64,000 nt of DNA, taken from contig NZ_JABBGI010000017.1 in assembly GCF_012927325.1 (NCBI RefSeq), positions 57,259 to 121,258 on the forward strand, in the 5' to 3' direction. Shown piece after piece: positions 25,452-34,264 of the stretch. Below the pieces are notes generated by a model. It did no database searches. It was given only the letters and a program-made list of their open reading frames with translations, and had not been told where the DNA came from. The DNA is from Chryseobacterium antibioticum (GTDB lineage Bacteria > Bacteroidota > Bacteroidia > Flavobacteriales > Weeksellaceae). The translations under genes and the position numbers were made by a program. Positions within the stretch are counted from its first letter, which is position 1. Every line of letters begins with the position of its first letter.

Positions 25452-27044
25452 ATGTACAATAAAGGACTATATAACGACTGGGTACCCAAACCCGTACAGC
25501 TGTTGCTCATTGTACTGCTATTGGCAGTGGTGATGCCGCTTGGCGGGGTCTATACCGGAAACATCAGCTATTTGGTGAGCGGTACCGGGGCGATGACAGA
25601 ATATTTTATGTGGGCCAACTATGCCACCACAATAGGAATGGGTGCCTGTATGCCGATCGTTCTCAGACTGAAGATGCGATTCAAGGTGAGAGACAAAATG
25701 ATGGTACTTCTTGTGCTGTTAGGCTTGTTGAGCTATATCAACGGAACTACGATGCAACCCATGGTTTTCGTATTTACGGCACTCTTTATCGGGTTTTTAA
25801 AAATGATGGTGACCATCGAGCTGTTTCTTCCGTTAATGATGATGATCGGAAACAGGGGAATGTTTTATGGACTGTTTTACACCTTTGTATTGGTGATGAA
25901 CCAGGTGGCATCTTATTATGCGGTAGTAGTTTCTATTAATTACAACTGGCAGCATTTTTATCTGATTGCAGCGGTTTTATGTTTCATTCTCGCTCTCATC
26001 CACTGGATCTTTATGCATGATAAATACTTTGCTTTAAAAGTTCCGTTGCATTATATCGACTGGATGAGCATCATGTTTTTCGTTTCGACGTTTATGTTTT
26101 CTGCGTATGTTTTTTCTTTCGGGAAACAGCAGGACTGGTGGAATTCAAAACATATTATGAATGCGAGTATAGTTGCTTTTGTAAGCTTTGCGTTGTTGGT
26201 GGTTCGTCAGTTCACCTTAAAAAGACCGTATTTATCATTCAAGATATTTACAAAGAATAATGTACAGCATGGTCTGTTTATGCTGTTGTGGCTGGGAATG
26301 TTCTTGGGGACAACTTCACTTCAGAATACCTTTGCGGTAGGGGTTCTTGGATATGATCAGCTTACGAACGCAGGATTAAGCATGCTCATGATCCCTGGAA
26401 TCATCCTGGCAGGAGTGATTGCTGTATTCTGGTTTAAAAAAGAAATACCATTGAAAATGTACATCTTCTCGGGGTTTTCGGCGATGATGGGATATGTATT
26501 GATTATGTACTTTTCGATGGTTTTAGAATTCAATTACGAGAACTGGTACCTTCCTATGCTTCTAAAAGGATACGGAATGTGCTCACTGTTTATTTCAGTA
26601 TGGTTCTATACCCTGGACAAACTTGAAATGGATGATATGCTGGCTGCAATCGGGCTAGTTTTGGTATGGAGAACGTTTCTGGCTGTAGGATTCTTTTCAG
26701 CATTGTATTCATGGTTTCAGTATCGTTTTCAGATTACAGCAGTAGGAGATCTTGCAGTGTATATCGACGGTATGACCGTGAGTCCTCAGACATTAGCTGC
26801 GAATATGAAAACAATTCAACTGAATGCCATCCTTGTTTCCGGCAAAAAGATCTTCGGATATATTATTTTGACAGGTTTTGGAGTATTGCTGTATGTAATG
26901 ACGCATCATTTCGGAAGAGAAGGATTCCAGTATTTGAGGTTCATCAGGGTTCTTGGCGGTAAATCTGTGATTGCCAGAAGAAGACTTCGTGAAAGAAAAA
27001 AATTAGTAGAAGAAATAAAAGACGCAGCCGGACCTGCGGTTTAA
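25452..27044 (+). CDS. MFS efflux permease, DHA2/EmrB-like
   Basis: 530 residues with about 14 hydrophobic helices and short polar loops, ending in a basic cytoplasmic tail (ARRRLRERKKLVEEI). It has the size and partners of EmrB-type drug/proton antiporters, though motif A is poorly conserved. With TolC and EmrA-like proteins it would form a tripartite pump regulated by the AraC protein upstream. Substrate cannot be read from sequence. Confidence 0.85.
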   Translation: MYNKGLYNDWVPKPVQLLLIVLLLAVVMPLGGVYTGNISYLVSGTGAMTEYFMWANYATTIGMGACMPIVLRLKMRFKVRDKMMVLLVLLGLLSYINGTTMQPMVFVFTALFIGFLKMMVTIELFLPLMMMIGNRGMFYGLFYTFVLVMNQVASYYAVVVSINYNWQHFYLIAAVLCFILALIHWIFMHDKYFALKVPLHYIDWMSIMFFVSTFMFSAYVFSFGKQQDWWNSKHIMNASIVAFVSFALLVVRQFTLKRPYLSFKIFTKNNVQHGLFMLLWLGMFLGTTSLQNTFAVGVLGYDQLTNAGLSMLMIPGIILAGVIAVFWFKKEIPLKMYIFSGFSAMMGYVLIMYFSMVLEFNYENWYLPMLLKGYGMCSLFISVWFYTLDKLEMDDMLAAIGLVLVWRTFLAVGFFSALYSWFQYRFQITAVGDLAVYIDGMTVSPQTLAANMKTIQLNAILVSGKKIFGYIILTGFGVLLYVMTHHFGREGFQYLRFIRVLGGKSVIARRRLRERKKLVEEIKDAAGPAV

Positions 27045-27063
27045 AGATACCTTGTTTTTCACG

Positions 27064-27108
27064 AGTAAAGCTCTGCTATATATTTTTAGTGGGGCTTTAC
27101 TTTTTTTT
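27064..27108 (+). terminator. terminator of the efflux operon
   Basis: 15-pair stem (27064-27078 with 27087-27101, several G-U pairs), 8-base loop and eight T after it. Confidence 0.8.
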
Positions 27109-27140
27109 AACTAATTATTTTTATTTAGACAAAATAAAAT

Positions 27141-27148
27141 TAAATTTG
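27141..27148 (+). promoter_or_regulatory. promoter element of the siderophore-interacting protein gene
   Basis: TAAATTTG, matching TAnnTTTG, 21 bases before the ATG at 27170. Confidence 0.5.
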
Positions 27149-27169
27149 TGTGGATAAAAATTAAAATAT

Positions 27170-27982
27170 ATGACAAGAATTCAAACCGGACGAATTGTTG
27201 CAGAGCTAGTGAGAAAAGAGTATATCACTGATCACTACATCAGAGTCTATTTATATTCTCTTGAGACTCATTTGTTTAAAAATACTAGTATAGGTGATAA
27301 TAATAAGATTGCAGTACCTCCTTCTGGCTTGGATGAGGTCCATTTTCCAACGTTGGACGAAAACCGACAATGGGTATATCCTCCCAAAGAAGTGGCTCCT
27401 GCTATCCGAACCTATACCCACAGAGGAATTGATCTTGAGAAGAATGAACTGATTATTGATTTTGTTGACCATGGTGATGGCGGTCCGGCATCAAAATGGG
27501 CAAGAGAGTCTGAAGCAGGTTCGAAATTAGGGATCATGATGCGTACTGAAGTTAAAGAAATGTATCCCGAAGTTGAATGGTACCTTTTTGTTGGTGATGC
27601 TACAGCAATTCCTGTTCTGAGTGCCATGCTGGAAACCCTGCCGGAAACAGCAAAAGGAGTCTGCATCATTGAAGTTCACGGAAAACAGGATGAACAGATT
27701 CTTCATACTAAGGCTGATATTGAATTTAAATGGCTTCATAACGCAACTCCGCATATCAGCAGTGAAATGGCGGATACAGTAAAAAATATCAATATTCCGG
27801 CAACCACTAAATTCGGATATGTTGCGGCCGAGTTTTCAAGCGTTAAAGAAATCCGTACCTATCTCAGAAAAGAAAAAAACTGGACTTCACGGGAACTCAA
27901 TGCATATTCTTACTGGAAAGCAGGTGTAGCGGAAAATGAATCGGAAAAAGATAGGCATAAGGAGAAGGATTCGATGGGGTAG
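27170..27982 (+). CDS. siderophore-interacting protein, FAD-dependent ferric reductase family
   Basis: 270 residues of the ViuB/SIP family, which reduce ferric siderophores in the cytosol to release iron. The FAD-binding motif RTYTHR is at 80-85, preceded by a beta-barrel; the NAD(P)H-binding half has YLFVGDATAIPVLSAML and YVAAEFSSVKEIRTYL, and the family's C-terminal ELNAYSYWKAG is intact. A charged tail (NESEKDRHKEKD) follows. No siderophore transporter lies nearby. Confidence 0.92.
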   Translation: MTRIQTGRIVAELVRKEYITDHYIRVYLYSLETHLFKNTSIGDNNKIAVPPSGLDEVHFPTLDENRQWVYPPKEVAPAIRTYTHRGIDLEKNELIIDFVDHGDGGPASKWARESEAGSKLGIMMRTEVKEMYPEVEWYLFVGDATAIPVLSAMLETLPETAKGVCIIEVHGKQDEQILHTKADIEFKWLHNATPHISSEMADTVKNINIPATTKFGYVAAEFSSVKEIRTYLRKEKNWTSRELNAYSYWKAGVAENESEKDRHKEKDSMG

Positions 27983-27999
27983 ATGAAAGATGGTAGATT

Positions 28000-28030
28000 T
28001 TAGGGATTAGGGATTAGGGATTAGGGATTT
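28000..28030. repeat. short tandem repeat of TTAGGGA
   Basis: About four copies of the heptamer TTAGGGA directly after the siderophore-interacting protein gene. Length and flanks do not suggest a coding role. Confidence 0.85.
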
Positions 28031-28081
28031 TCGCAGTTTAAAACTATGGTCTTTGATTTGGATTTTAAACAGGATAGATGT

Positions 28082-28110
28082 CAATGGTGAATTTTGCTTC
28101 GCAAGTCAAT
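28082..28110. repeat. dispersed repeat with TTCGCAAG core, copy 1
   Basis: 29 bases around GCTTCGCAAGTC, matching 61222-61250 at 26 of 29 positions. Followed by a run of ATTCATC/TTTATCATT-like units (28140-28175). Confidence 0.75.
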
Positions 28111-28187
28111 GGTGAATATTTGGGACTCTTTTTTTATCACTGATCATTTATCATTCATCATTCATCACTCAACATTAAGAAAACTCC

Positions 28188-28195
28188 TATCTTTG
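28188..28195 (+). promoter_or_regulatory. promoter element of the methyltransferase gene
   Basis: TATCTTTG matching TAnnTTTG, 18 bases before the ATG at 28214. It argues against any longer reading frame that begins upstream of it. Confidence 0.6.
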
Positions 28196-28213
28196 CAACT
28201 TTTAAAGACAGCA

Positions 28214-28918
28214 ATGAAAGATTTAATGGGTAAAGCGATCTGGGATTATTTTCACAACGAAAATCCTGAAGATCTGCAGACAGAAACTTCAATCTCAGAA
28301 CTGGATGAGCTTCCGGTAGAATATCTTTTCAGGGATTTTGAAGATATGAATGATATTGAGCAAAAAGCACTTGAGCTTGCTCAGGGGAAAGTACTGGACA
28401 TCGGTGCCGGTGCCGGTTCCCATGCTTTGTATCTTCAGAATGAACGAAATCTTGATGTCCTGGCTCTTGATATTTCACCAAAATCTACTGAAGTCTGCAA
28501 GCTGAGAGGAATCAAGAAAGCAGTATGTAACAATATGCTGGATTTTTCCGGAGAAACTTTTGATACCATTCTGCTTCTGATGAACGGGACAGGGATTTTT
28601 CAAAGCCTTGAAAAAATTGATAGCTACCTTCAGAAACTGCATGCTTTAGTAAGTGACAAAGGCAGTATTCTTATTGATAGTACAGATATTTTATATATGT
28701 TCGACCGTGATGAAGATGGAGGAGTTTATATTCCGGCAGGAGGCTATTATGGCGAACTGGATTACATTGTTCATTATAAAGGAGAATCTGAAGACCCGAT
28801 TAAATGGCTCTATCTTGATTTTACAACGTTAAAAAATGCGGCAGAAAATAATGGCTTTACCATAGAAAAAGTGATGCAGGACGAGGATTCTTATCTGGCA
28901 AAACTGACTAAGAAATAA
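28214..28918 (+). CDS. class I SAM-dependent methyltransferase
   Basis: 234 residues. Motif I VLDIGAGAGSH is at 60-70, followed by VLALDISPKST (motif II) and FDTILLLMNGTGIFQS (motif IV region). The target is unknown. The frame is open to 28094 but the promoter element at 28188-28195 and the family-like N-terminus support the ATG at 28214. Confidence 0.85.
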   Translation: MKDLMGKAIWDYFHNENPEDLQTETSISELDELPVEYLFRDFEDMNDIEQKALELAQGKVLDIGAGAGSHALYLQNERNLDVLALDISPKSTEVCKLRGIKKAVCNNMLDFSGETFDTILLLMNGTGIFQSLEKIDSYLQKLHALVSDKGSILIDSTDILYMFDRDEDGGVYIPAGGYYGELDYIVHYKGESEDPIKWLYLDFTTLKNAAENNGFTIEKVMQDEDSYLAKLTKK

Positions 28919-28928
28919 GCATTCCCTT

Positions 28929-28956
28929 GTCATTGCGAGCATAGTAAAGCAATCTC
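28929..28956. repeat. solitary CATTGCGAG...AAGCAATC repeat unit
   Basis: GTCATTGCGAG, 9 bases, then AAGCAATCTC matches a short repeat seen in many unrelated bacteria. I found one copy in this window. It lies in the spacer between the methyltransferase gene and the metG terminator; no gene there. Confidence 0.6.
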
Positions 28957-29074
28957 TTACTACTATTAATAACTAAATTCTTTCTTAATGGTTTTTTTTA
29001 ACGGTTAAGGTTAGCATTAAGTTTTAAGGTCATTCAGGTCAACCTTTTTTAAGAAGTTTATTCGATATCATAAA

Positions 29075-29109
29075 AATAAAAAAGACACATGAAAAATCAT
29101 GTGTCTTTT
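29075..29109 (-). terminator. terminator of metG
   Basis: 13-pair perfect stem AAAAGACACATGA/TCATGTGTCTTTT (29080-29092 with 29097-29109) with an A-rich left flank reading as T on the minus strand. Confidence 0.85.
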
Positions 29110-29130
29110 GTTTTATCTGGAATATGGTGA

Positions 29131-31167
29131 TTATCCTATTTCAATACCGTTTTCTACATTGCTGTCATCCGGTGTTACGAAAGATAGTTTTCCGTCTGGT
29201 TTTGTCGTTAATAAGAACATTCCCTGAGATTCAATTCCTCTGATTTTTCTTGGGGCAAGATTTAGTAAGATCATCACCTGCTTTCCAATAAGTTCTTCCG
29301 GTGTGAAGCTTTCTGCAACACCTGAAACCACAGTTCTGATATCAACGCCTGTATCTACTTTAAACTTTAATAATTTATCAGCTTTTTCCACTTTTTCAGC
29401 TTCTAAAATGGTCGCAGTTCTAAGGTCTATTTTAGTAAAATCATCAAAAGAAATTTCTTCTTTCATAGGGTTGGCGTTAGGGTTTGTTTTTTTATTGTTT
29501 TGTTTCGTCTGTTCCAGCTTTTCAATCTGAGCCTCGATGACGCTGTCTTCAATTTTATTGAATAATAATGGTGCATTTTCTATTTCATGACCAACTTCAA
29601 TATGGATTTCAGTATTTTGTATTTCGCTCCAATTCTTCTTCTCAATATTAAAATATCCGAATAATTTTTCAGCAGAGAATGGCATAAAAGGTTCACATAA
29701 CTGAGCGACAACGGCTGCAATTTGTGCTCCCACAAATAATGCCTGACCAGCTTTATTACGATCCTCTTTTATTGTTTTCCAAGGTTCTGCATTTTGTAGA
29801 TATAGATTTCCATAATCTACTAATGCCATAAACGCATTCAATGCATTTCTGAACTCATACTTTTCCAAATAGTTGTTAACGTCTTCAACCGCAGTTTTTA
29901 TAGCGTTTTTACTTTCGTCGTCTAAAGTACCATTGGGAACTTTTCCTTCGAAGTTGTTGGTCGTGAAAGAAATAACTCTATTAATGAAATTTCCAAATTT
30001 GTTTACTAATTCAGAATTATTTTTAGTCTGGAAATCTTTCCATGTAAAATTATTATCCTTTGTTTCAGGAGCTGATGAAAGAAGTGCATATCTTAAAACA
30101 TCCTGCTGTCCAGGGAATTCTTCTACATATTCATGTGCCCATACCGCCCAGTTTCTCGACGTTGAGATCTTGTCGTTCTCAAGGTTTAAGAATTCAAAGG
30201 CAGGAACATTTGTCGGCATGATATAATCACCGTGAGCCTTCATCATCGCAGGGAAAATAATACAGTGGAATACAATATTATCCTTTCCGATAAAATGAAC
30301 AAGGTCACTGCTTTCGCTCTGCCAGTAATCTTTCCAGTCTTTTCCGTTTTTTTCTGCCCATTCCTGGGTAAAAGAGATATAACCGATTGGAGCATCAAAC
30401 CAAACATAAAGAACTTTCCCTTCTGCATTCGGAAGCGGAACAGGAACTCCCCAGTTCAGGTCTCTGGTCATGGCACGCGGTTTTAGACCGTCGTTTAACC
30501 AGGATTTTACCTGTCCGTATACATTTGGTTTCCAGTCGTCTTTATGACCCTCAATGATCCATTCATTTAAGAAATTTTCATATTCATTTAAAGGAAGGTA
30601 CCAGTTTTTGGTATCTTTAAGGATAGGAACATTTCCGCTCAACATAGATTTAGGATTGATCAGCTCTGAAGGCGACAGGGTAGAACCGCATTTTTCGCAC
30701 TGGTCTCCGTAAGCATTTTCATTGCCACAGTTCGGGCAGGTTCCTACAATATATCGGTCTGCCAGGAATTCTCCCGCCTGTTCATCAAAATATTGCTCTG
30801 AAACTTCTTCCGTAAATTTCCCTTTTTCGTAAAGAACTTTGAAAAAATCCTGGCTTGTTTCGTAATGCTTTTTAGAAGTTGTTCTGGAATATTCATCAAA
30901 TGAAATTCCCAGATCTGAAAAAGATTTTTTGATGATTTCGTGATATTTATCTACGATATCCTGAGGCGTTACCCCTTCTTTTTTTGCTCTGATGGTAATA
31001 GGAATTCCGTGTTCATCTGACCCGCAGATAAACGCTACCTCTTTTCCTGATCTTCTTTGAAATCTTGCGTAGACATCCGCAGGAATATATACACCTGCCA
31101 AATGTCCTATATGAACCGGTCCGTTTGCATAAGGCAAAGCTGCCGTAATCATCTTTCTGTTTGACAT
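29131..31167 (-). CDS. metG: methionyl-tRNA synthetase with C-terminal tRNA-binding domain
   Basis: Charges tRNA-Met. 678 residues from the ATG at 31167. HIGH is at 19-22, the zinc knuckle CPNC...CEKCG near 145-162, and the KMSKS loop is KISTS near 332, a common variant. A Lys/Asn-rich linker (EQTKQNNKKTNPNANP) leads to a Trbp111-type OB-fold (about 575-678) that grips tRNA and dimerises. The frame starts earlier at a TTG at 31191, but that codon sits inside the promoter element at 31189-31196, so 31167 is the start. Confidence 0.96.
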   Translation of the reverse strand: MSNRKMITAALPYANGPVHIGHLAGVYIPADVYARFQRRSGKEVAFICGSDEHGIPITIRAKKEGVTPQDIVDKYHEIIKKSFSDLGISFDEYSRTTSKKHYETSQDFFKVLYEKGKFTEEVSEQYFDEQAGEFLADRYIVGTCPNCGNENAYGDQCEKCGSTLSPSELINPKSMLSGNVPILKDTKNWYLPLNEYENFLNEWIIEGHKDDWKPNVYGQVKSWLNDGLKPRAMTRDLNWGVPVPLPNAEGKVLYVWFDAPIGYISFTQEWAEKNGKDWKDYWQSESSDLVHFIGKDNIVFHCIIFPAMMKAHGDYIMPTNVPAFEFLNLENDKISTSRNWAVWAHEYVEEFPGQQDVLRYALLSSAPETKDNNFTWKDFQTKNNSELVNKFGNFINRVISFTTNNFEGKVPNGTLDDESKNAIKTAVEDVNNYLEKYEFRNALNAFMALVDYGNLYLQNAEPWKTIKEDRNKAGQALFVGAQIAAVVAQLCEPFMPFSAEKLFGYFNIEKKNWSEIQNTEIHIEVGHEIENAPLLFNKIEDSVIEAQIEKLEQTKQNNKKTNPNANPMKEEISFDDFTKIDLRTATILEAEKVEKADKLLKFKVDTGVDIRTVVSGVAESFTPEELIGKQVMILLNLAPRKIRGIESQGMFLLTTKPDGKLSFVTPDDSNVENGIEIG

Positions 31168-31188
31168 TTTATAGTAAAGTTTTAACTG

Positions 31189-31196
31189 CAAAGATA
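31189..31196 (-). promoter_or_regulatory. promoter element of metG
   Basis: TATCTTTG on the minus strand, 21 bases before the metG ATG at 31167; it fixes the metG start. Confidence 0.65.
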
Positions 31197-31274
31197 AGGA
31201 TTATCTCACGAAACCGCCTAATATTCGATTGTAATAAGTTTTTAGCCTTTGTAAACTCTGAAATATTATATTTA

Positions 31275-31292
31275 GTTAAACAAATGTTTAAC
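31275..31292. promoter_or_regulatory. dyad-symmetric site upstream of susC, candidate operator
   Basis: GTTAAACA/TGTTTAAC arms with a 2-base centre in the 300-base spacer between metG and the susC-like gene. The spacer is otherwise AT-rich without a gene. A regulator-binding role is a guess from position and symmetry; the cognate regulator is not in the window. Confidence 0.3.
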
Positions 31293-31498
31293 TTTTTGTT
31301 AATAGCATCAATATGTTATGCGATACATATGTTAATGTAATGTTATGGAAAACAGATGTTTGGTTTTTAAGTAGACAAGCAATTTACATAAATTTATCTA
31401 AATTTTCAATAATATTATGCTAATTCTATTTTTTTTATAAATTGCAAGGCTGATCTTACAGCTTTACTTATTAAAAACGAAACTAAAAAAACGATATT

Positions 31499-34252
31499 GT
31501 GAAAAATTTTACAACGGTATTAAAAATTGCGCCTGCTTTTTTATTGGCTAGTTCAATAATACATGCACAGACACAAGACACTCTTACCAAGGAGAAAAAG
31601 ATTGAGGAGGTTGTATTAATCGGATATGGAAAACAGAAAAAATCTGACCTTACGGGTTCCATTACTTCCGTTAGTGCAAAAGATTTCAACGGAGGTGCTA
31701 CTTCCGCCGGACAGCTGATTCAGGGTAAAACACCTGGGGTACAGATCACCAATAATAGTGGTGCTCCGGGATCAGGAACAAAGATCAGGATCAGGGGAAC
31801 ATCTTCTTTAAGTGGAGAAAACTCTCCATTGATCGTAATTGATGGTGTGCCACAGGATTTTGTAGGAATGAACGGTGTTTCTGATCCTTTATCCTTAATC
31901 AATCCCAATGATATTGAAACATTTGACATTCTGAAAGATGCATCGGCTACTGCTATTTATGGTAATAGAGCTTCCAACGGTGTTATTTTGATCACAACCA
32001 AAAAGGGAACTTCAGGGAAATTTAAACTTAATTTTTCTACGGTAGCTTCCGTATCTACTAAAATGGGAAATGTAGATGTACTGACTGCACAGGAATTTAG
32101 AGACTTTGTCAATACCTATGCACCTGCAGGTTACAAAACCAAACTTGGAAATGCAGATACCAACTGGCAGGACAAGATTTACCAGGCAGCTTGGGGTACA
32201 GATAATAATGTGGCGCTATCAGGAGGTATAAAGGGATTGCCTTACCGTTTATCATTAGGTTATAATGAGCAGAATGGTATTGTGAGATCAAATTCTTTCC
32301 GAAGAACTTCAGTAGGCTTAAACTTAAATCCTAAGTTCTTAGATAATCATTTATCAGTAAATGTCAATGCAAAAGGAACTTTTACGGATAACCGATTTGT
32401 AGACGGCGGAGTGATCAAGGCAGCTACTTATTTTGATCCTACGCAGCCTGTATATTCGGGAAATACTAAATATGGAGGTTATTATGAGTGGCTGGATTCA
32501 GGAGCTACAACCGGATTTAACGCAAATGCCAATTCAAACCCGCTGGGAATGATTGATGGTATAAGGGATGTATCATCGATAACCAGAGGATTGGGAAATA
32601 TTCAGTTAGATTATAAGTTACATTTTCTTCCGGACTTACATTTCAATGTAAATGCTGGGTATGATTATACAAAAAGTGAAGGGCACAAATTTAAAGATGC
32701 CAATTACAGGCCTGGTTATGGTGATAAGGGAAGTTCGAATTTCTACTCAATGGAAAAGAAAAACAAGCTCTTGGAAACCTATTTTAACTATGTTAAAAAT
32801 ATAGCTCCTATCAATACAGGGGTAGATATTACAGCCGGATACGCATATCAGGATTTCCATACCATCATTCCGGGAGCTGTTACGTATAAAGGAACAGGAA
32901 TCAATGCACAGGATCTGAATTTTGAAACCCAGAATACTCTAGTATCTTTTTATGGAAGAGCTATTTTTACAGTAGCTAATAAGTATATTATTTCTGGATC
33001 CGTTCGTAAAGACGGTTCTTCAAGATTCTTTAACGGAACAAAAGATAATGTATGGGGTGTATTTCCGGGAGTTTCTTTAGCCTGGAAGCTTAATGAGGAA
33101 AATTTCATCAAAAATATTTCAGCAATCAGTACTTTGAAACTTAGAGCAGGGTGGGGAAAAACCGGACAGCAGGAACTACCGGCTTTGAACGGGAACAAGC
33201 CTAATAATTATCCTGCATTTGCAGCATACAACCCAAGTTACCCAGGAGCTAATTACCAGTTTGGAAACGAATATTATTTTATGTTCAGACCGGCTAATTA
33301 CAATCCAAATCTTACATGGGAGACTACCATTACAAAAAACATAGGATTGGATTTTGGTTTTGCATCCAATAGAATCACGGGATCTATCGACCTTTTCAGA
33401 AAGGATACCAAAGATCTTTTAGTCTATGCTGATGAACCGGCCGGAGGTTTAAGTAATGCTAGCTGGCAAAATGTGGGAGATATGAAGAATGAAGGTATCG
33501 AAGGAAGCATTACCGTAATTCCTGTTAAAAATGAAAAGACTACTTGGGAATTAAGTTTTAATGCCACACATTACAGCCCAATAGTAACTAAATTAAAAGA
33601 CAGAGCGGATGAGTCATTCAATATGGAAGTTGGTGGTATTGAGGGAGGTGCTGGAAACAGAATTCAGGCACATGCTGTGGGATATGCTCCAAATTCATTC
33701 TGGGTGTACCAACAGGTATATGACACTAATGGGAATCCTGTAGATGGAGCATTTGTTGACAGAAATGGAGATGGTGCAATCAGTACAAAAGATATGTACT
33801 ATTACAAGTCCACTACTCCGGATGCTATTTTAGGTTTTTCAACTAAAGTATCTCATAAAAATTGGGATTTTGCGCTTAGTGCCAGAGCAGTATTAGGAAA
33901 CTATGTGTATAACAACATGGCATCCAATAGCTCTTTACAGTCTGCATCAACGAACGAATACCTTCAGAATGTATTTTCTACTGCACCGGAATATAAATTC
34001 TCATTACCTCAGTATAAATCAGATATTTATGTAGAGAATGCGTCATTCTTAAGATTGGATAATATCAACGTTGGCTATAATTTTGGAGAAATTTTCTCTA
34101 AAGGAAGCAACCTGAAAGTGTATGGTATGGCTCAGAACGTTTTCGTGATCAGCAAATATACAGGGGTAGATCCTGAAGTTTTTGGCGGAATAGATAATGG
34201 ATACTATCAAATGCCTAGAATATATTCTTTAGGCTTTAATTTTCAATTTTAA
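31499..34252 (+). CDS. susC: SusC/RagA family TonB-dependent outer-membrane transporter
   Basis: 917 residues, outer-membrane barrel that imports maltodextrins together with the SusD lid. Signal peptide to about residue 24, then a TonB-interaction stretch (KIEEVVLIGYGKQKKSDLTGS) and the plug (GVQITNNSGAPGSGTKIRIRG, PLIVIDGVP, GNRASNGVILITTKKG), then barrel strands ending in aromatic SLGFNFQF. The usual N-terminal carboxypeptidase-regulatory-like domain of SusC proteins is absent. Start is a GTG at 31499. First gene of the glucan locus; susD follows 12 bases after the stop. Confidence 0.93.
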   Translation: MKNFTTVLKIAPAFLLASSIIHAQTQDTLTKEKKIEEVVLIGYGKQKKSDLTGSITSVSAKDFNGGATSAGQLIQGKTPGVQITNNSGAPGSGTKIRIRGTSSLSGENSPLIVIDGVPQDFVGMNGVSDPLSLINPNDIETFDILKDASATAIYGNRASNGVILITTKKGTSGKFKLNFSTVASVSTKMGNVDVLTAQEFRDFVNTYAPAGYKTKLGNADTNWQDKIYQAAWGTDNNVALSGGIKGLPYRLSLGYNEQNGIVRSNSFRRTSVGLNLNPKFLDNHLSVNVNAKGTFTDNRFVDGGVIKAATYFDPTQPVYSGNTKYGGYYEWLDSGATTGFNANANSNPLGMIDGIRDVSSITRGLGNIQLDYKLHFLPDLHFNVNAGYDYTKSEGHKFKDANYRPGYGDKGSSNFYSMEKKNKLLETYFNYVKNIAPINTGVDITAGYAYQDFHTIIPGAVTYKGTGINAQDLNFETQNTLVSFYGRAIFTVANKYIISGSVRKDGSSRFFNGTKDNVWGVFPGVSLAWKLNEENFIKNISAISTLKLRAGWGKTGQQELPALNGNKPNNYPAFAAYNPSYPGANYQFGNEYYFMFRPANYNPNLTWETTITKNIGLDFGFASNRITGSIDLFRKDTKDLLVYADEPAGGLSNASWQNVGDMKNEGIEGSITVIPVKNEKTTWELSFNATHYSPIVTKLKDRADESFNMEVGGIEGGAGNRIQAHAVGYAPNSFWVYQQVYDTNGNPVDGAFVDRNGDGAISTKDMYYYKSTTPDAILGFSTKVSHKNWDFALSARAVLGNYVYNNMASNSSLQSASTNEYLQNVFSTAPEYKFSLPQYKSDIYVENASFLRLDNINVGYNFGEIFSKGSNLKVYGMAQNVFVISKYTGVDPEVFGGIDNGYYQMPRIYSLGFNFQF

Positions 34253-34264
34253 ATAATAATTACG

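Noticed and set aside
27149..27157. A consensus DnaA box (TTATCCACA on the minus strand) upstream of the siderophore-interacting protein gene
   Set aside because: It is single, 13 kb from dnaA, and lies in AT-rich promoter DNA; one copy is expected by chance or has another role.
30243..30486. Short frames on both strands inside metG
   Set aside because: Shadows of a well-conserved synthetase gene.
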